From Ureibacillus xyleni (GTDB lineage Bacteria; Bacillota; Bacilli; Bacillales_A; Planococcaceae), in NCBI RefSeq assembly GCF_900217795.1, contig NZ_OBMQ01000002.1, positions 62,001-126,000 on the forward strand: a stretch of 64,000 bases of DNA. The letters are read 5' to 3'. Under the pieces are notes generated by a model. The model was not told where the DNA came from. It ran no database searches and saw only the letters and a list, made by a program, of their open reading frames with translations. Within the stretch, counting starts at the first letter, position 1. Every line of letters begins with the position of its first letter. The position numbers and the translations under genes were made by a program. Below, in pieces: positions 17,955 through 28,415 of this stretch.

Positions 17955-19244
17955 ATGTTTTTTAGAAATTCAGCTAAAACTACACGAATAAATATAGAAC
18001 ATATCACTGTTAAATTGGATGTTTCATATAAGCCTAAATACAAAAAGCAAGTACAAATGGTTCATTTAACAGAACAAGATTTAAAATATTTAGTCGTATT
18101 AAAACCGTATGTTGAAAAAAAGATTTATGAAATTGTTGAACAATTTTATGATGCACTCTTTGCAGAAGATTACTTAATTAAAATAATTAATGAAAATAGC
18201 TCAATGGATAAATTAAAAATTACATTAAGACAACATATTATTGAAATGTTTAATGGAATTATAGATGACAGTTATTTTATCAAACGTAAACGCATTGCCC
18301 AAGTACATGTACGGATTGATTTAAAAACAAAATGGTATATAGCGGCATTTCAAAATCTATTAATCTCATTTATAGATATCATTGAAAAAAACATTAGCGA
18401 CCCAATAGACCAATTGAATATGATTCGTGCTGCTTCAAAAATTTGCAATTTTGAACAACAACTCGTTTTAGAGGAGTTTGAAAAAGTTGCAGAACAATTG
18501 AAGTTAGATATGCATATTCAAAAGCAACAAATAAGTCAATCAATTATTCAATCTGCTGCTAGTTTGGCTACAATCTCTGAGCAAACGAATGTCACGTTTA
18601 ATCAAATTAACAGCCAATCTGAAGAAATTTCAAGCTTTGCATTGAAAACATCAGAATTATCAAATTTAGCTGAAATGAAAGCGACAGATGGGAAAACAAA
18701 AATACTTCATCAACATGAGAACATGTTAAATATTCGAAATACTGTTGACGAAATTTCTTTAAATATTAAAAAACTGTTGAATGTTTCTAATGAAATGGAA
18801 AATATAATAGGCATTGTGACAACGATAGCAGATCAAACCAATCTATTATCCCTAAATGCTTCAATTGAGGCAGCAAGAGCCGGTGAATATGGTAAAGGTT
18901 TTAGTGTAGTCGCGGCAGAAGTAAGAAAGTTAGCTGATCAAACGAAAGACTCGGCACTATCCGTCGAAAAGTTATTAAAAAGTAACAAAGAACACACAAC
19001 GAATCTTGTAGCATCCTTAAATAGAATACAAGAGGAAGTACAATGTGAAGAAGAAAGTATGAATGATACAGAAGAGCAATTTTCACAAATTTTATCGGTA
19101 ATGAATGAATCCAAAGCTCAAAATGAAATGATGAAACACGAAATACAACAACTACACAGTGTAATTAGCGAATTATGCATGACATTTGATGACGTAACCA
19201 ATTCTGCAGATAATTTGGCAACGATTGCGAAAAAATTAGATTAG
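17955..19244 (+). CDS. hemAT: HemAT, globin-coupled aerotaxis transducer
   Basis: The 429-residue soluble protein has an N-terminal globin-coupled sensor domain (residues about 35-185) with the proximal haem ligand His118 in QVHVRIDL, close to His123 of B. subtilis HemAT. A methyl-accepting signalling domain follows, with the tip [19 protein letters not shown] (one S in place of the usual A in [11 protein letters not shown]). No membrane segment is seen. HemAT binds oxygen at haem and signals to CheA for aerotaxis. GGAGGG lies about ten bases before the ATG. The downstream gene encodes a haem-pathway enzyme, but a terminator separates the two. Confidence 0.95.
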   Translation: MFFRNSAKTTRINIEHITVKLDVSYKPKYKKQVQMVHLTEQDLKYLVVLKPYVEKKIYEIVEQFYDALFAEDYLIKIINENSSMDKLKITLRQHIIEMFNGIIDDSYFIKRKRIAQVHVRIDLKTKWYIAAFQNLLISFIDIIEKNISDPIDQLNMIRAASKICNFEQQLVLEEFEKVAEQLKLDMHIQKQQISQSIIQSAASLATISEQTNVTFNQINSQSEEISSFALKTSELSNLAEMKATDGKTKILHQHENMLNIRNTVDEISLNIKKLLNVSNEMENIIGIVTTIADQTNLLSLNASIEAARAGEYGKGFSVVAAEVRKLADQTKDSALSVEKLLKSNKEHTTNLVASLNRIQEEVQCEEESMNDTEEQFSQILSVMNESKAQNEMMKHEIQQLHSVISELCMTFDDVTNSADNLATIAKKLD

Positions 19245-19250
19245 TTTTTT

Positions 19251-19285
19251 AGGGAGGCTAAATTTTAGCCCTCCCTTTTTGACTT
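19251..19285 (+). terminator. Intrinsic terminator after hemAT
   Basis: AGGGAGGCTAAA and TTTAGCCCTCCCT pair with one bulge, followed by five T residues. Confidence 0.85.
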
Positions 19286-19372
19286 AATATTGTAATACAC
19301 CAATCAGTTACTTTTTAATAAAAACGTTTATACTAGACTTATGGATATTGAATCGTGTAGGGAGTTGTAAAA

Positions 19373-20761
19373 ATGAAGACTGTAGTTGTAGTTGGTGGCG
19401 GTATAACAGGATTATGTACAATGCATTATTTAAAAAGACTAGCTGTTGAAGAGAACATATCAATACGTTTTATTTTAGCTGAGAAAAGTCCTCATCTTGG
19501 GGGGAAAATGCATACCGTTTGTGAGCAAGGTTTTATTATGGAAACAGGTGCTGATTCAATGGTGGCGCGTCATCCAGGGGTACTCAACCTTGTAAAAGAA
19601 CTTAATTTTGAATCGGAACTTGTCTATAACGAAACAGGCATTTCGTACATACATACGAATAATGAACTGCATGCAATTCCCGCAGGCTCTACCTTTGGAA
19701 TTCCAATGAGTGTGGATTCATTGCATTCAAGTACATTAATTTCTGAAGAAGGTAAAAAAAGAGTTTTACAGGATTTCGAACTACCTAATACAAAGTTTAC
19801 AAAGGAAAGTTCTATTGGCGAGTTTTTAGAGTACTTTCTAGGAAAAGAAATCGTTGAAAAGCAAATAGCACCTGTACTAGCAGGAGTGTATTCGGGAGAC
19901 TTATACCAATTATCCCTCGCTTCTACTTTACCTTACTTAGTAGATTATAAAAATGAATATGGCAGTATTATTAAAGGATTCGAGGCAAATCGAGAACAAT
20001 TCGAAAAAGCAGCGAATAAAAAATTTATTTCTTTCCGAAAAGGTTTATCATCTTTAATTAATCGTCTAGAAGAATTGCTTCCAGAAGTAGAGTTTTATAA
20101 AAATACTGCAACAACGGAAGTGGAGAAGAATGATGATGGATATAAAGTAACTTTTGGCAATGGTGAATCTATTCAAGTAGATGTGGTCGTTTTAGCTATT
20201 CCAAACAATGTTGTTCGTAACTTATTAAAGGACCAACAGCTAGAATCCCATTTAGAGAAGTTTACAAATGGTTCTGCAATTACGATGTATTTAGGATTTG
20301 ATATTCCTGATGCTGTGTTGCCAGCAGATGGTACTGGATTTATCGTTTCTCATAATAGCGATTTAGTTTGCAATGCTTCTACTTGGACTAGCCGTAAATG
20401 GAAACATACATCAACAAATGGAAACTTGTTAGTTCGTTTATTCTACAAAAGTAATAATCCTAGATACGAAGAACTTGTAGATATGACGGAAGAAGAACTT
20501 ACTAAGGTCGCTCTTGAAGATATACGGTTAAGTTTAAATATTGAAGAGAAGCCGGTTGTTGTAAATATCGAAAAATGGATTGACGCAATGCCGAAATACG
20601 ACTTAGCACATAATGAAGCTTTACAGGGTGCATTAGACCAACTAAATTCACAATACCCAAATCTCTTTATTGCAGGTTGTTCTTATTTTGGTGTTGGCAT
20701 AGGTGCTTGTATTGAAAATGGTAAAAATACTGCAGAAAAAGTGTTAAATGCCTTAAAATAA
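19373..20761 (+). CDS. hemY: Coproporphyrinogen III / protoporphyrinogen oxidase (HemY/CgoX)
   Basis: The 462-residue flavoprotein begins with the FAD-binding Rossmann motif VVVVGGGITGL, then LGGKMHT, and has the family features METGADSMVARHPGV, APVLAGVYSGD and a C-terminal FIAGCSYFGVGIGACIENG FAD-closing motif. In Firmicutes this enzyme oxidises coproporphyrinogen III to coproporphyrin III in the coproporphyrin-dependent haem pathway. It is usually found in a hemEHY cluster; here it stands alone, so either the cluster has been broken up or this is an additional copy. Confidence 0.93.
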   Translation: MKTVVVVGGGITGLCTMHYLKRLAVEENISIRFILAEKSPHLGGKMHTVCEQGFIMETGADSMVARHPGVLNLVKELNFESELVYNETGISYIHTNNELHAIPAGSTFGIPMSVDSLHSSTLISEEGKKRVLQDFELPNTKFTKESSIGEFLEYFLGKEIVEKQIAPVLAGVYSGDLYQLSLASTLPYLVDYKNEYGSIIKGFEANREQFEKAANKKFISFRKGLSSLINRLEELLPEVEFYKNTATTEVEKNDDGYKVTFGNGESIQVDVVVLAIPNNVVRNLLKDQQLESHLEKFTNGSAITMYLGFDIPDAVLPADGTGFIVSHNSDLVCNASTWTSRKWKHTSTNGNLLVRLFYKSNNPRYEELVDMTEEELTKVALEDIRLSLNIEEKPVVVNIEKWIDAMPKYDLAHNEALQGALDQLNSQYPNLFIAGCSYFGVGIGACIENGKNTAEKVLNALK

Positions 20762-20791
20762 TAGATGATTTCGTAAATTCTTATAATTGTA

Positions 20792-20820
20792 TTGACTAAA
20801 TAGGAATTTAAAGATATGAT
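20792..20820 (+). promoter_or_regulatory. Promoter of yitJ-metH (SigA type)
   Basis: TTGACT, 17 bases, TATGAT. It lies 25 bases upstream of the SAM riboswitch. Confidence 0.8.
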
Positions 20821-20844
20821 TCAATTTAATATATAATTTCATAA

Positions 20845-20993
20845 CTCTTATCAAGAGAAGTCGAGGGACTGGCCCGATGAAGCTTCAGCAACCAACGTAA
20901 CGTAAGGTGCTAAATCCAGCAGGCGTTATGCCGAAAGATAAGGAGGAACTATTAAGATAATCGAGCCTTCTTTCTAAAAAAAAGAAGGCTTTT
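20845..20993 (+). ncRNA. SAM-I riboswitch (S-box leader) with terminator
   Basis: The sequence CTTATCAAGAG, GAGGGACTGGCCCGATGAA, CTTCAGCAACC and CCGAAAGATAAGGAGG matches the S-box core in order, with P1 arms CTCTTATC and GATAAGGAG closing it. The aptamer runs to about 20950, then an intrinsic terminator (20964-20996). High SAM should favour the terminator and shut off the methionine genes downstream. Confidence 0.95.
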
Positions 20994-20996
20994 TAT
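20964..20996 (+). terminator. Riboswitch-controlled terminator
   Basis: AGCCTTCTTT and AAAGAAGGCT form a perfect 10-bp stem followed by TTTTATT. It is the expression platform of the SAM riboswitch. Confidence 0.9.
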
Positions 20997-21051
20997 TGTG
21001 ATAAAAGTGACAGAAAATTTTTGAAAGTATGTTTTTTTAGGAGATGAAAAA

Positions 21052-22899
21052 ATGGGTCTACTTGAAGCATTAAACTCGAAAGTGTTAACGGCAGATGGCG
21101 CAATGGGAACATTATTATATTCTTATGGACTTGATCATTGCCATGAAGAGATGAATATCGTAAAACCTGAACTTATTGAAAAAATTCATAGTGAATATAT
21201 ATTAGCTGGTGCGGATGTTATTCAAACAAATACATATGGAGCAAACGCAATTAAGCTTGCACGGTATGGACTTGAATCAAAAGTTGTGGAAATAAATGAA
21301 GCAGCGGCAAAGTTAGCAAAAAATGCTGCATCAACTGGCAATCAATTTGTTGTTGGATCTATTGGTGGGATTCGTGGTGTTCGAAAAAGCGAAGTAACCT
21401 TAGATGAAATTTTAGATGCGATACGTGAGCAAGCGCAAACGTTAATTCGTGCAGATCTAGATGGACTTTTACTTGAAACATACTTCGACTTTGAAGAACT
21501 AACAGAAACTTTAAAAATGCTGCGTAATATGACAGACTTACCGATTATTGCACAAGTGTCTATGCATGAACCCGGTGTTCTGCAAAACGGCTTGAAACTA
21601 AATGATGCCTTGCAACAACTTGAGGCATTAGGGGCAGATGTTGTGGGAGTGAACTGTAGATTAGGTCCACACCATACAATCCAAGCGCTAGAAGGAGTAG
21701 AACTTCCTAAAAAAGCATTTTTATCTGCTTATCCGAACGCCTCACTTCTAGATATTGAAGAAGGGCGTGTTATTTACGAGTCAGAAACTGATTATTTTGC
21801 TCGAGCTGCTGTTCAGTTACGCAATCAAGGTGTACGTTTAATTGGTGGATGTTGCGGAACTACACCAAAACATATCGAAGCGGTTAAAAAGCAACTAGAA
21901 TTATTAAAACCATTAACAGAGAAACAACCAGTACAGCAAAGGGATGTATATATTCAAGACGCAGAGCCTACTAGACTTGAACCGTTGCACGAAAAAGTGA
22001 AACGTGAGCGTTCTGTCATTGTTGAGTTAGATACGCCAAGACATTTAGAAATTGACGCATTCGTGGATGGGGCTAAAGCTCTTTATAACGAAGGGGCAGA
22101 TATTATTATGATGGCGGATAATTCCCTAGCATCTCCACGTATTAGTAATGTTGCGATGGGTTCCATTTTGAAGTTGCAACATGGCATTCGTGTTATGCCC
22201 CATCTAACATGTCGTGACCGCAACTTAATTGGTTTGCAATCGCACTTAATGGGACTTAATGCGTTAGGGCTTCATGATATTTTAGCTGTTACAGGAGACC
22301 CAACAAAAATTGGTGATTTCCCAGGTGCTACAAGTGTTTATGATGTGTCTTCAATGGAACTAATTTCACTAATTAAGCAATTAAATGAAGGGATTTCATT
22401 CTCGGGAAAAGCATTACGTAAAAAAGCGAACTTCTCAGTAGCGGCTGCCTTTAATCCAAACGTCCGTGTGTTAGATCGTGCAGTGAGTCGACTTGAGAAA
22501 AAAATCGAACATGGTGCTGATTATTTTATCTCCCAACCTGTTTATTCTTCAGAGAAAATTGTGGAAATTTACGAAGCTACAAAACATATTGAGGCGCCAA
22601 TTTATATTGGAATTATGACTTTAACATCTTTCCGAAGCGCGGAGTTTTTACATCACGAAGTACCGGGAATAAAATTGTCCGATGAAGTACTAGCAAGAAT
22701 GAAGGCGTGCGAAGGGGACAAAGAGCGTGAAGCACAAGAAGGCGTTGCAATTGCGAAAGAATTACTTGATACAGCAACGAAGTATTTTAATGGTATTTAT
22801 TTAATTACACCGTTTTTACGTTACGATTTAACACTACAATTAATGCAATATATCAAACAACTTGATGAGCAAAACGAAGGAGTAGAAGCAAATGTATAA
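21052..22899 (+). CDS. yitJ: Bifunctional homocysteine S-methyltransferase / methylenetetrahydrofolate reductase
   Basis: The 615-residue protein fuses an N-terminal homocysteine methyltransferase domain (DGAMGTLLYSYGLDHCHEE at the start; zinc ligands in GVNCRLG and the late [12 protein letters not shown]) with a C-terminal MetF-like TIM barrel from about residue 320 (ILAVTGDPTKIGDFPG; QPVYSSEKI). The fusion is the known YitJ type of Firmicutes and supplies 5-methyl-tetrahydrofolate. It follows the SAM riboswitch and overlaps metH by 8 bases, so the two form a methionine-synthesis operon. AGGAGATG precedes the ATG. Confidence 0.93.
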   Translation: MGLLEALNSKVLTADGAMGTLLYSYGLDHCHEEMNIVKPELIEKIHSEYILAGADVIQTNTYGANAIKLARYGLESKVVEINEAAAKLAKNAASTGNQFVVGSIGGIRGVRKSEVTLDEILDAIREQAQTLIRADLDGLLLETYFDFEELTETLKMLRNMTDLPIIAQVSMHEPGVLQNGLKLNDALQQLEALGADVVGVNCRLGPHHTIQALEGVELPKKAFLSAYPNASLLDIEEGRVIYESETDYFARAAVQLRNQGVRLIGGCCGTTPKHIEAVKKQLELLKPLTEKQPVQQRDVYIQDAEPTRLEPLHEKVKRERSVIVELDTPRHLEIDAFVDGAKALYNEGADIIMMADNSLASPRISNVAMGSILKLQHGIRVMPHLTCRDRNLIGLQSHLMGLNALGLHDILAVTGDPTKIGDFPGATSVYDVSSMELISLIKQLNEGISFSGKALRKKANFSVAAAFNPNVRVLDRAVSRLEKKIEHGADYFISQPVYSSEKIVEIYEATKHIEAPIYIGIMTLTSFRSAEFLHHEVPGIKLSDEVLARMKACEGDKEREAQEGVAIAKELLDTATKYFNGIYLITPFLRYDLTLQLMQYIKQLDEQNEGVEANV

Positions 22900-25800
22900 C
22901 CATCCGATCGAACAACAGTTAAAAAATAGAATATTAATTATCGATGGGGCAATGGGGACAATGCTTCAACGTGAAAATTTAACTGCTGAAGATTTTGGTG
23001 GGGAAGAACTTGAGGGATGTAATGAAAATCTAGTTTTGACTCGACCAGATGTTGTAGAGAACATTCATCGTGAATATTTAAAAGCTGGTGCAGATATTAT
23101 TTGTACTAATACTTTTGGTGGTACACCTCTTGTATTAAACGAATACGACCTAGGCTCTAAAGCAGAAGAAATCAACAAACGTGCTGTTGAATTAGCTTTA
23201 TCAGCGGTTAAGGAATACTCAACAGAGGAGTGGCCACGTTTTGTAGCGGGTGCAATTGGTCCAACTACAAAAACACTGTCTGTTACAGGTGGTATTACGT
23301 TTGATGAGCTAACTGAAAATTTCTACGTACAAGCAAAAGCTTTAGTAGAAGCTGGAGCACATTTATTATTGCTTGAAACTAGTCAAGATATGTTAAATGT
23401 AAAAGCAGCTACTCTTGGTGTAAATCGTGCGTTTGAAGAAACAGGCAAGACGTTACCAATCATGGTTTCTGCGACAATCGAACCAATGGGAACGACTTTA
23501 GCTGGACAAACAATTGAAGCATTCTATATTTCAATCGAACATATTAAACCTTTATCAATCGGACTTAACTGTGCAACGGGTCCTGAATTTATGACAGATC
23601 ATATTCGTTCTTTATCGGATTTATCTACAAGTTATATTAGCTGCTATCCAAATGCCGGATTACCGGATGAAGAGGGACATTATCACGAAACACCTGAATC
23701 TTTATCAATAAAACTACGTGGTTTTGCAGAAAAAGGTTGGTTAAATATCGTGGGTGGTTGCTGTGGTACAACACCAGACCATATTCAAGCAATTCGTGAA
23801 GCAGTAGAAGGATACAAACCAAGACAAGCGCTAAATGAAACGCATGGCCATGTCGTATCAGGAATCGATCCTCTTTTATATGATGATTCTATGCGCCCAT
23901 TGTTTATCGGTGAACGTACAAACGTTATTGGGTCCCGTAAATTTAAACAATTAATCATTGATGGGAAGTTTGAAGAAGCTGCGGAAATCGCCCGTGCCCA
24001 AGTGAAAAATGGAGCACATGTTATCGATATTTGTTTAGCAAACCCAGACCGTGATGAACTAGACGATATGCGCAACTTTATGCAAGAAGTTGTGAAAAAA
24101 GTAAAAGTTCCTTTAGTAATTGACTCAACAGATGAGAAAGTTATCGAAGAAGCATTGAAGTTTTCACAAGGTAAAGCAATCATTAACTCTATTAACCTAG
24201 AAGATGGAGAAGAACGCTTTGATGCAGTGATGCCTATCGTCAAAAAATATGGTGCCTCTATTGTTGTAGGAACAATTGATGAAGAAGGTATGGGTGTTAC
24301 AAGAGAGAAGAAATTACAAATTGCTGAGCGTTCTTATGAATTGCTAACGGAAAAATGGGGTCTAGCGCCTGAAGATATTATTTTCGATCCTCTTGTTTTC
24401 CCTGTAGGTACTGGTGATGAGCAATACATCGGTGCAGCTGAAGAAACAATTGAAGGGATTCGATTAATTAAAGAAAAATTCCCACGAAGCTTAACGGTTT
24501 TAGGAGTAAGTAACGTATCATTCGGTTTACCTCCAGTTGGTCGTGAAGTGTTAAATGCTGTGTTCTTGTATCATTGTACGCAAGCTGGCCTTGATTACGC
24601 GATCGTAAATACAGAAAAATTAGAACGCTATGCATCGATTCCTGAAGAGGAAATTAAGTTAGCGAATGATTTAATCTTCAATACAAATGATGAAACGTTG
24701 GCTGTATTTACAGACTTTTATCGTGATAAGAAAAAAGAAAAGGCAGTTGCCAACATTCCTGACACAGTAGAAGCACGATTAGCGTATTACATCGTAGAAG
24801 GAACAAAGGAAGGCTTAATCCCTGATTTAGAAGAAGCGCGTAAAATTTTCGAATCTCCATTAGATATTATCAACGGACCTTTAATGGAAGGGATGTCTGA
24901 AGTAGGGCGCTTATTCAATGATAATCAACTAATCGTTGCGGAAGTATTGCAAAGTGCAGGGGTTATGAAAGCAGCAGTTGCCCATCTGGAGCAGTACATG
25001 GAGAAAAACGAAGAGTCTTCAGGTAAAGGGAAAATTGTCCTTGCTACAGTAAAAGGTGATGTACACGATATCGGGAAAAACCTTGTGGATATCATTTTAA
25101 GTAACAATGGCTATAAAGTAGTGGACCTTGGAATTAAAGTAACACCAGCACAATTAATCGAAGCAATTCGTAAAGAGAAACCTGATTTTGTAGGGTTGTC
25201 TGGGTTACTTGTAAAATCTGCTCAACAAATGGTATTAACTGCACAAGATTTTAAAGAAGCGGATATTGATGTGCCGATTTTAGTTGGTGGAGCAGCGTTA
25301 TCGAAGCGTTTTACTGAGACAAAAATTGCGGCTGAGTATGATGGCCCTGTCATTTATTCAAAAGACGCAATGCAAGGGTTAGAGCATGCGAACCGATTAA
25401 TGGATACCAATGAACGTGCTGCTTTTATTGAAGAGTTACGTGAATCAAGAGAAAAACGTTTGCTTGCAGATGAAAAACGTGCCGCACGCCCTGTAAAAGA
25501 AGGAACAGACAAACCTGTAAGAACTGTACAAGATGCACAAGTGTACGTACCAAAAGATTTAGTACAACATATTAAACGAAACTATTCTGTTGCCCATCTA
25601 CACCCGTATGTGAATTTGCGTACGTTAATCGGACATCATCTTGGATTAAAAGGTAATGTTGAAAAATTATTAGCCGACAATGATCAACGTGCAACAGAAC
25701 TCCATAATTTAGTTAATGAATTTTTAACGTCTGATTTATTAACACCATCTGGAATGTATCAATTCTTCCCAGCTCAAGCTGATGGAGATGATGTGGTCAT

Positions 25801-26323
25801 TTATAGTCCGGAAGATAGTAAAACAGAAATTGAACGTTTCCATTTCCCTCGTCAAAAAGAGGCACCATATTTATGTTTATCTGATTTCTTAAAAACGGTA
25901 GATAGTGGTGAAATGGATTATGTAGCGCTTATGGTTGTTACTGCTGGTCAAGGTGTGAAAGAGGTTGCTGAACAGTTTAAAGCAGACGGAAAATTCTTAG
26001 AAAGTCATGCCCTGCTTGCAACTGCATTAGAACTTGCAGAAGGATTTGCAGAACGTATCCATCAAGAAATTCGTGATGTATGGGGCTTCCCAGATGCAAC
26101 AGATTTCACAATGCGTGAACGTTTTGCAGCAAAATACCAAGGGCAACGTTTCTCCTTTGGCTATCCTGCATGTCCAAATTTAGAAGATCAAGAAAAACTA
26201 TTTAAATTATTAAAACCAGAACAAATCGGCGTGCAGCTAACAGAAGGCTTTATGATGGAACCAGAAGCAAGTGTTTCGGCAATTGTATTTGCCCATCCAG
26301 ATGCACGATATTTTAACGTATAA
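22892..26323 (+). CDS. metH: Cobalamin-dependent methionine synthase MetH
   Basis: The 1143-residue enzyme carries four modules: homocysteine-binding TIM barrel (1-310; [24 protein letters not shown]), methyl-THF (pterin) binding barrel (about 340-610; GERTNVIGS), helical cap plus B12-binding Rossmann fold (about 640-860; GDVHDIGKN with the cobalt-coordinating His725), and a C-terminal activation domain that binds SAM (FSFGYPACP). It transfers the methyl group from methyl-THF to homocysteine through methylcobalamin. The start overlaps yitJ and is served by GAAGGAG inside that gene. Confidence 0.95.
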   Translation: MYNHPIEQQLKNRILIIDGAMGTMLQRENLTAEDFGGEELEGCNENLVLTRPDVVENIHREYLKAGADIICTNTFGGTPLVLNEYDLGSKAEEINKRAVELALSAVKEYSTEEWPRFVAGAIGPTTKTLSVTGGITFDELTENFYVQAKALVEAGAHLLLLETSQDMLNVKAATLGVNRAFEETGKTLPIMVSATIEPMGTTLAGQTIEAFYISIEHIKPLSIGLNCATGPEFMTDHIRSLSDLSTSYISCYPNAGLPDEEGHYHETPESLSIKLRGFAEKGWLNIVGGCCGTTPDHIQAIREAVEGYKPRQALNETHGHVVSGIDPLLYDDSMRPLFIGERTNVIGSRKFKQLIIDGKFEEAAEIARAQVKNGAHVIDICLANPDRDELDDMRNFMQEVVKKVKVPLVIDSTDEKVIEEALKFSQGKAIINSINLEDGEERFDAVMPIVKKYGASIVVGTIDEEGMGVTREKKLQIAERSYELLTEKWGLAPEDIIFDPLVFPVGTGDEQYIGAAEETIEGIRLIKEKFPRSLTVLGVSNVSFGLPPVGREVLNAVFLYHCTQAGLDYAIVNTEKLERYASIPEEEIKLANDLIFNTNDETLAVFTDFYRDKKKEKAVANIPDTVEARLAYYIVEGTKEGLIPDLEEARKIFESPLDIINGPLMEGMSEVGRLFNDNQLIVAEVLQSAGVMKAAVAHLEQYMEKNEESSGKGKIVLATVKGDVHDIGKNLVDIILSNNGYKVVDLGIKVTPAQLIEAIRKEKPDFVGLSGLLVKSAQQMVLTAQDFKEADIDVPILVGGAALSKRFTETKIAAEYDGPVIYSKDAMQGLEHANRLMDTNERAAFIEELRESREKRLLADEKRAARPVKEGTDKPVRTVQDAQVYVPKDLVQHIKRNYSVAHLHPYVNLRTLIGHHLGLKGNVEKLLADNDQRATELHNLVNEFLTSDLLTPSGMYQFFPAQADGDDVVIYSPEDSKTEIERFHFPRQKEAPYLCLSDFLKTVDSGEMDYVALMVVTAGQGVKEVAEQFKADGKFLESHALLATALELAEGFAERIHQEIRDVWGFPDATDFTMRERFAAKYQGQRFSFGYPACPNLEDQEKLFKLLKPEQIGVQLTEGFMMEPEASVSAIVFAHPDARYFNV

Positions 26324-26332
26324 CAGTTATTG

Positions 26333-26365
26333 CCTCGAAAGATTAAATTCTTTCGGGGTTTTTTC
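26333..26365 (+). terminator. Intrinsic terminator after metH
   Basis: CCTCGAAAG and CTTTCGGGG pair (G-U) around ATTAAATT and are followed by T residues. Confidence 0.85.
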
Positions 26366-26441
26366 TTGTGAAATGAAATAGTGCGGTTCAGTTTTCTGAT
26401 GACGATTGATATGTGGGTTAAAGAGGGAAATTCAAAGGCGA

Positions 26442-26805
26442 GATGAAAGACAAAACTGATTATAAAATTAGCCGAAGTGACCTTCATAAGCATGATGAAA
26501 GACAAAACTGACGGAAAATTTAGTGGGAGTGACCTTCATAAGCTTGATGAAAGACAAAACTGACGGAAAATTTAGTGGTAGTGACCTTCATAAGCTTGAT
26601 GAAAGACAAAACTGACGGAAAATTTAGTGGGAGTGACCTTCATAAGCTTGATGAAAGACAAAACTGACGGAAAATTTAGTGGTAGTGACCTTCATAAGCT
26701 TGATGAAAGACAAAACTGGCGGAAAAGTTAGCCGAAGTGACCTTCATAGGCGAAATAAAAGACAAAACTAACTGAAATAATAGTTGAACTATGCTTCATA
26801 GAATG
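26442..26805. repeat. 52-bp tandem repeat array (about seven copies)
   Basis: Units starting GATGAAAGACAAAACTG begin at exactly 26442, 26494, 26546, 26598, 26650 and 26702; a decayed seventh starts near 26754. The four inner units are almost identical and alternate in one base (GTGGGAGTGACC / GTGGTAGTGACC). The outer units (first and sixth) share GCCGAAGTGACC instead. Period 52 is not divisible by three and frames are broken, so the array is non-coding. Each unit has ATGAAAG at one end and CTTCAT near the other, giving weak hairpin potential. Confidence 0.92.
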
Positions 26806-27000
26806 ACTCAAGCACATATTCTATTAAAATTTGTTGTACTAACTTTCGGTTTCCCTTCATCATTCGATAGTTGTTTTTGTAGATAGCCAAATTCAATAGT
26901 CCTAGCAAATAGGCATTTAACCTTATATTACTTCATTTTGCTCACCTCTAAGCATAAGGTGATAGAAACGCAGAAAAGTACAAAGAAGGGAAATGATTTT

Positions 27001-28137
27001 TTGTATAAATATTTGCAATCAAAGGAACAGGAAATGTTAGTAATGCTAGAAAGGCTCGTTAATAAAGATTCCGGCAGCCATTACAAAAAGGGGGTTGATG
27101 CTGTTGGGAAGTTATTAAGTAGCGAATATAAATTACTAAATTTTACTGTGAATTCGATTGAGCAAAGAGAAGTCGGAAATCATTTACTAATTCGTCATAA
27201 AGAAGCGAAGGCCCCTAAGATTATTATTTTGGGGCATTTGGATACAGTTTTTAAAGAAGGAACAGTAAAAGATCGCCCGTTCATGATAAGAGGTTCTAGA
27301 GCATATGGTCCGGGCGTAATTGATATGAAGGGTAGCCATGTGACACTTCTTTATGCATTAAAAGCACTTATTCGGAACGGTGATATTGAGGCTGTGAAAA
27401 ATGTTCATATCGTTTTTAATAGTGATGAGGAAATTGGTTCAACCACCTCTAATGTATTAATCGAAAATCTTGCATTAGGGAAGCAATATGCATTAGTTCT
27501 TGAACCAGCCCGACCAGATGGCTCCCTTGTTAGTGCAAGAAGAGGTGGGGGCTGCTATGAATTAAGAGTATATGGTAAAGCTGCACATGCTGGAATTGCA
27601 CCGGAAAAGGGAATTAGTGCGATTGAAGAAATTTCACATAAAATTATTAAATTTCAAAAACTAAACCAATTACAAAAAGGCATTAATGTCAACGTTGGAA
27701 TCGTTCGTGGTGGAGAATCAGCAAATGTTATATGTCCATATGCTGAAGCAGTTATCGATATTCGTATTGATAAAATTGAACAAGGCCAACTTGTGGAAGA
27801 TGAAGTTAGAAAAATTTGCTCAAAAGCAGATGTTCCAGGAGCAATTTTAGAACTAGAAGGTGGGATTAATCGTTCTCCAATGGTAAAAAACGAAGGGACC
27901 ATTCAATTATTAAATCAAATTCAGGAAGTTTGTGAAGAATTAGGTTTAAACATTAATGATGTCTCAACAGGTGGTAATTCCGATGCCTCTTTCACATCGA
28001 ATGTAGGTGTACCAACTGTGGATGGTTTGGGACCAATAGGGGGAAATGCTCATAGTGAAGAAGAATATTTGGAAATCCCTTCATTGGTTGAACGTGCTTT
28101 GCTATTAGCAAATGTTATAAAGAAATTAAGTGCATAG
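27001..28137 (+). CDS. M20 family metallopeptidase (carboxypeptidase G2-like)
   Basis: Start taken at TTG 27001, about ten bases after AAGAAGGG; the product then begins YKYLQSKEQEMLVMLERLV as in other CPG2-type proteins. An in-frame TTG at 26938 adds 21 residues with no homology pattern. The 378-residue enzyme shows the dinuclear zinc site: LGHLDTVF (His, catalytic Asp), GVIDMKG (bridging Asp), SDEEIGS (general-base Glu), and a late NAHSEEEYLE. Members remove C-terminal glutamate or hydrolyse amidated amino acids in the cytosol. Substrate unknown; monocistronic. Confidence 0.88.
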   Translation: MYKYLQSKEQEMLVMLERLVNKDSGSHYKKGVDAVGKLLSSEYKLLNFTVNSIEQREVGNHLLIRHKEAKAPKIIILGHLDTVFKEGTVKDRPFMIRGSRAYGPGVIDMKGSHVTLLYALKALIRNGDIEAVKNVHIVFNSDEEIGSTTSNVLIENLALGKQYALVLEPARPDGSLVSARRGGGCYELRVYGKAAHAGIAPEKGISAIEEISHKIIKFQKLNQLQKGINVNVGIVRGGESANVICPYAEAVIDIRIDKIEQGQLVEDEVRKICSKADVPGAILELEGGINRSPMVKNEGTIQLLNQIQEVCEELGLNINDVSTGGNSDASFTSNVGVPTVDGLGPIGGNAHSEEEYLEIPSLVERALLLANVIKKLSA

Positions 28138-28255
28138 TTTGAAAACTATACAAATGAAAATAAATTTGGAGTATGAAAAGGAAAAGTTTGCTCAGTCATT
28201 AATAGAAATATTAATTATTTGTTCAAAATATTAAAGAATAAGTATTTTGATATTT

Positions 28256-28290
28256 GCTATCCTAAAGTTATCTTTGGGATAGTTTTTTTA
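28256..28290 (+). terminator. Intrinsic terminator after M20 peptidase
   Basis: GCTATCCTAAAG and CTTTGGGATAGT pair around TTAT, followed by seven T residues. Confidence 0.85.
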
Positions 28291-28308
28291 TGCACAAATA
28301 TACTACTT

Positions 28309-28320
28309 TGTCATATGACA
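28309..28320. promoter_or_regulatory. Candidate DesR operator
   Basis: TGTCATATGACA is a perfect 12-bp palindrome about 100 bases before the desaturase start. A partial copy (ATGTCA) follows within 40 bases. DesR is known to bind upstream of des at low temperature; assigning this site is inference from position and symmetry. Confidence 0.4.
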
Positions 28321-28415
28321 TTTGTAATGAAAAATTTGTGATGTTTGCTTCTACATGTCACGCTTCCTTTTCTTTAAGATAAGCATAGAGAGTTTAGAGA
28401 AAGAAGGTTATTACT

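Larger units (their letters stand above)
26324..27000. other. Long non-coding gap with terminator and 52-bp tandem repeat array
   Basis: After the metH terminator comes a satellite-like array (26442-26805). The remainder up to the M20 peptidase start is AT-rich. On the minus strand, 26789-26932 is open for 47 codons and encodes a hydrophobic, basic stretch (for example LLGLLNLAIYKNNYRMM), but it has no ribosome-binding site and I do not recognise it; possibly a gene remnant. The in-frame TTG at 26938 was judged not to be the start of the downstream peptidase. Confidence 0.5.
28138..28415. other. Terminator and des promoter region
   Basis: The first part holds the M20 peptidase terminator (28256-28290). 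Downstream is a perfect palindrome TGTCATATGACA (28309-28320) and a related TACATGTCACG about 30 bases on (near 28352). They lie where DesR sites are found upstream of the B. subtilis desaturase gene. Confidence 0.5.

Noticed and set aside
23785-24243. 152-codon minus-strand frame inside metH
   Set aside because: Antisense shadow of a conserved coding region; no RBS and no recognisable protein.
26442-26805. CRISPR array
   Set aside because: Whole 52-bp units repeat with no variable spacers, and no cas genes are near.
26789-26932. 47-codon open frame on the minus strand next to the 52-bp repeats
   Set aside because: No ribosome-binding site or good start, closed by stops at both ends, no recognised family; kept only as a possible remnant.
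26938-27000. Upstream TTG start for the M20 peptidase
   Set aside because: The extra 21 residues have no family pattern and lack a Shine-Dalgarno, whereas TTG 27001 has AAGAAGGG before it.
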